From: Wandonia sp964447015
GTDB taxonomy: Bacteria > Bacteroidota > Bacteroidia > Flavobacteriales_D > Crocinitomicaceae
Reading direction: 5' to 3'
NCBI GenBank assembly: GCA_964447015.1
Contig: CAYUQU010000103.1
Location: 1 to 10,054, forward strand
DNA: 10,054 bases
Shown: one piece after another, positions 8,014 to 10,054 of the stretch
How the letters are laid out: each line of letters begins with the position of its first letter
Numbering within the stretch: the first letter of the stretch is position 1
Program-made: the position numbers and the translations under genes
Notes under the pieces: generated by a model
Databases searched by the model: none
Told to the model about the DNA's origin: nothing
Seen by the model: the letters and a program-made list of their open reading frames with translations, nothing else

Positions 8014-9546
8014 TTATTCCCACTCAATTGTTGCAGGTGGTTTAGAGCTAATATCATAAGTAACTCTGTTAATACCTTTAACCTGATTTATAATTTTATT
8101 CGAAATTTTCGCTAAAAAGTCATACGGTAAATGGCACCAATCAGCTGTCATCCCATCTGTTGAAGATACTGCTCTAAGTGCTACTGCATTCTCATAGGTA
8201 CGCTCATCACCCATCACTCCAACAGACTGAACTGGCAACAAAATTGCTCCTGCTTGCCATACATCGTCATAAAGACTGTCTTCTTTCAGGCCGTTAATGA
8301 AAATTGCATCCACTTCTTGAAGAATACGTACTTTTTCCGCTGTAATATCTCCCAAAATTCGAATGCCAAGTCCAGGACCTGGGAAAGGATGACGACCCAA
8401 AATTTTCGGATCTAATCCAAGTGTTGCTCCTACTCTACGTACCTCATCTTTAAAAAGAAGGCGTAAAGGCTCAACTACTTTCAATTGCATATAATCTGGA
8501 AGTCCGCCAACATTATGGTGAGACTTAATAGTAGCCGAAGGTCCGCCTGAAACAGAAACTGATTCAATAACATCGGGATAAATTGTCCCCTGACCTAACC
8601 ATTTTGCGTCTTTTACCATTTTTGACTCTTCGTCAAACACATCTACAAAGACTTTGCCAATAGCTTTCCGTTTTTCTTCAGGGTCAGTTAAACCTGCCAA
8701 TGCATCATAGAATTTTGAAACTGCATTAACCCCTTTTACATTTAACCCCATTCCTTTGTATGATTCTAATACGTCGTGGAATTCGTTCTTGCGCAACAAT
8801 CCGTTGTCCACAAAAATGCAGTGTAAGTTCTTTCCAATCGCTTTGTGCAACAACATGGCTGCAACTGATGAATCTACTCCGCCTGACAAACCAAGAATAA
8901 CTTTATCGTCGCCTAATTTTGCTTTCAAATCTGCGACAGTCTCTTCTACAAATGAAAGAGGAGTCCAGTCCATTTTACAACCGCAAATGTCTTTTACGAA
9001 GTTGCGTAAAATTTCCATTCCTTCAAGTGAATGATAAACTTCTGGGTGGAATTGAATTCCGTATGTTTGTTCATTGTCGATTTGGAAACCGGCCACGTGC
9101 ACATCTTTTGTACTGGCGATAATCGTGAAATTATCAGGAATGATTTTAATCGTATCTCCATGTGACATCCAAACTTGTGAGCCTTGAGATACTCCTTGCA
9201 TCAATTCGTGACTTTGGTCTACAAACGAAAGATTCGCACGCCCATACTCACGAATAGATGATGGCAATACTTCACCTCCAAAATTGTGTGCCATATACTG
9301 TGCACCAAAACACACACCTAACAAAGGCATTTTCCCTTTGATTTTTGTCAAATCAGGTTTTGGTGATTTTTCATCTCTAACCGAGTGTGGCGAACCTGAA
9401 AGAATAATTCCTTTGGTTTCTTCACCAAATTCGGGAACTTTGTTCCAAGGATGAATTTCACAGTAGACATTAAGCTCTCTCAAACGACGAGCTATCAATT
9501 GGGTATATTGAGACCCAAAATCGAGGATCAGAATCATTTCTTGCAT
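8014..9546 (-). CDS. guaA: GMP synthase (glutamine-hydrolysing)
   Basis: GuaA converts XMP to GMP using ATP and glutamine-derived ammonia, the final step of guanine nucleotide synthesis in the cytoplasm. The 510-residue length is normal. The N-terminal class I glutamine amidotransferase domain (~4-190) has the nucleophile Cys79 in GVCFGAQ, and His167 and Glu169 in FHPEV, completing the triad. The ATP-pyrophosphatase domain has the P-loop SGGVDSS (221-227). The C-terminal dimerisation/XMP-binding domain shows KSHHNVGGLP (341-350), GRHPFPGPGLGIR (384-396) and the typical end SKPPATIEWE. ATG at 9546 gives MQEMILILDFGSQYTQLIARR, in line with the family start; Met4 is a possible but less likely start. 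A 40-bp perfect palindrome ends 5 bp upstream, and a -7-type element ends 4 bases before the ATG, suggesting an almost leaderless transcript. It is the first gene of the cluster with the LysM protein and hemF. Confidence 0.98.
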   Translation of the reverse strand: MQEMILILDFGSQYTQLIARRLRELNVYCEIHPWNKVPEFGEETKGIILSGSPHSVRDEKSPKPDLTKIKGKMPLLGVCFGAQYMAHNFGGEVLPSSIREYGRANLSFVDQSHELMQGVSQGSQVWMSHGDTIKIIPDNFTIIASTKDVHVAGFQIDNEQTYGIQFHPEVYHSLEGMEILRNFVKDICGCKMDWTPLSFVEETVADLKAKLGDDKVILGLSGGVDSSVAAMLLHKAIGKNLHCIFVDNGLLRKNEFHDVLESYKGMGLNVKGVNAVSKFYDALAGLTDPEEKRKAIGKVFVDVFDEESKMVKDAKWLGQGTIYPDVIESVSVSGGPSATIKSHHNVGGLPDYMQLKVVEPLRLLFKDEVRRVGATLGLDPKILGRHPFPGPGLGIRILGDITAEKVRILQEVDAIFINGLKEDSLYDDVWQAGAILLPVQSVGVMGDERTYENAVALRAVSSTDGMTADWCHLPYDFLAKISNKIINQVKGINRVTYDISSKPPATIEWE

Positions 9547-9550
9547 GGGA

Positions 9551-9558
9551 CAAAGATA
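9551..9558 (-). promoter_or_regulatory. Candidate Bacteroidota -7 promoter element for guaA
   Basis: The minus strand reads TATCTTTG, an exact match to the Bacteroidota -7 consensus TAnnTTTG. It ends four bases before the guaA ATG, so transcription would begin at or next to the start codon, giving a leaderless or nearly leaderless mRNA. No clear TTG appears at the -33 distance (only TTAG near 9579-9582). All but its last base lies within the palindrome. The upstream neighbour encodes an unrelated secreted protein, so guaA needs its own promoter about here. Confidence 0.5.
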
Positions 9559-9591
9559 CTTAGTTAAAATTAATTTTAACTAAGTATCTTT
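9552..9591. promoter_or_regulatory. Perfect 40-bp palindrome directly upstream of guaA
   Basis: The 20-base arms 9552-9571 and 9572-9591 are exact reverse complements with no loop; the half-site is AAAGATACTTAGTTAAAATT. Symmetry breaks at the next base on each side (C at 9551, C at 9592). It sits 5 bp from the guaA start codon and overlaps the candidate -7 element. Three readings are possible: an operator for a dimeric regulator, a hairpin terminator for the upstream sorting-domain gene (stop at 9708, 116 bp away), or an mRNA hairpin restraining guaA translation on read-through transcripts. The T-run after the stem is short (TTTG), so the terminator reading is not clear-cut. The rest of the gap, 9592-9707, shows no gene and nothing else I can name. 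Confidence 0.85.
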
Positions 9592-9707
9592 CAGATTTTG
9601 CAGTTGTTTTAGAAAAGTCGACAATATATGATAATCAAAGTAAGAATAAGAAACTTAAAGCAGCTAATCCTCTTTCTATTATTAATAATTTCGCCAATCG
9701 ACCTGTG

Positions 9708-10054
9708 CTATTGTTTTACAAATTTAACCCGTTCAGTAGTACCATTACTCAACGTAATTTGCACTACATACAACCCCACATTTAGTTTTTCTGCCAACGG
9801 AATTGTTTTAGTTGCTGCCGAGCTGCTGAATGACTCACGGTAATGTTCTTTACCAGTCATCGTATAAATGGAAATTTCACGAATTGACGCTCCACTGTTC
9901 TTTACGTGAATATGCAGTTCTTTGTGAGCAGGGTTTGGATAAACCAATACCTGATGACCTGCTTGCTGAAGCTCAAAAACCCCCGCAAACTCATCTACCA
10001 CCACCGTTACCGTATCGTATTTTATATCTCCGCACAGCGTTTGTTGCAGCACAT
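9708..10054 (-). CDS. C-terminal part of a secreted protein with a T9SS type A sorting domain (5' end beyond window)
   Basis: The frame is open to the right edge and stops with TAG at 9708-9710. The visible Met at 10052 is probably internal, since ~114 residues is only a domain end. Counted from that Met, residues ~1-20 (CGDIKYDTVTVVVDE) look like the last strands of a PKD/Ig-like domain. Residues ~36-114 form a Por secretion/T9SS type A sorting domain: VLVYPNPAHKELHI, IREISIYTMTGKE, IPLAEKLNVGLYVVQITLSN and a terminal KFVKQ. Such domains direct export across the outer membrane by the type IX system and are normally removed or used for surface attachment. The catalytic or binding part of the protein lies outside the window, so its function cannot be named. 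Transcription runs towards guaA. Confidence 0.88.
   Translation of the reverse strand, partial: VLQQTLCGDIKYDTVTVVVDEFAGVFELQQAGHQVLVYPNPAHKELHIHVKNSGASIREISIYTMTGKEHYRESFSSSAATKTIPLAEKLNVGLYVVQITLSNGTTERVKFVKQ

Noticed and set aside
6160..9122. Plus-strand frames opposite the LysM gene and guaA (6160-6429, 6935-7135, 7424-7654, 8756-9034, 8919-9122)
   Set aside because: They lie fully antisense to genes with strong family motifs and show no recognisable protein features.
9552..9591. Palindrome as a mobile element or MITE
   Set aside because: It is only 40 bp with no internal sequence, I saw no flanking target duplication, and no second copy is visible in the window.
9592..9707. Purine riboswitch upstream of guaA
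   Set aside because: I saw no purine-aptamer three-way junction or its conserved loops, and the only strong structure is the loopless palindrome.
9628..9843. Plus-strand 71-residue frame overlapping the sorting-domain gene
   Set aside because: Its start has a hydrophobic stretch resembling a signal peptide, but over half of it is antisense to a well-supported T9SS sorting domain and no family is recognisable.
1..10054. A new defence or multi-gene accessory system
   Set aside because: The genes are housekeeping enzymes, an envelope protein and T9SS-type surface proteins; there are no nuclease, toxin, transposase, integrase, tRNA or phage-type genes to support one.

Overview
The window reads as chromosomal DNA of a Bacteroidota bacterium, most likely a flavobacterium-like marine or freshwater member. 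The evidence is low GC (high thirties by eye, not counted), a C-terminal domain of the type IX secretion system (T9SS) sorting type, a giant secreted protein of tandem PKD/Ig-like repeats, signal peptides of the '...A^Q' type, and a TAnnTTTG-type promoter element. All six recognised genes lie on the minus strand, so transcription runs from high to low coordinates.

In transcription order, the right edge (9708-10054) holds the C-terminal end of a secreted protein with a T9SS type A sorting domain. A gap of about 160 bp follows, containing a perfect 40-bp palindrome (9552-9591) whose guaA-proximal end carries a consensus Bacteroidota -7 element. Next is a tight three-gene cluster: guaA (GMP synthase, 8014-9546), then 12 bp later a secreted protein with three LysM domains and a periplasmic-binding-protein-like domain (6157-8001), then hemF (oxygen-dependent coproporphyrinogen oxidase, 5283-6167). 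hemF overlaps the LysM gene by 11 bp and starts at GTG behind a strong Shine-Dalgarno sequence.

A 297-bp AT-rich gap (4986-5282) separates this cluster from a second pair. That pair is a small secreted protein of unknown function (4593-4985) and, 9 bp downstream, a giant secreted protein that starts at 4583 and runs off the left edge (at least 1527 residues). The giant protein has a signal peptide, a non-repetitive N-terminal region, a tandem duplication of a ~100-residue Cys-rich domain, and then 12 complete PKD/Ig-like repeats plus the start of another. The repeats are 70-72 residues long with an almost invariant Cys pair. The missing C-terminus would be expected to carry a T9SS sorting domain; that is inference.

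The two ends are cell-surface or secreted T9SS-type proteins, and the centre is housekeeping (purine and heme synthesis) with an envelope protein between. I found no clear undescribed multi-gene system. The most notable points are the guaA palindrome/promoter arrangement, the repeat architecture of the giant protein, the small secreted partner upstream of it, and the SD-driven GTG start of hemF in a phylum that rarely uses SD sequences.
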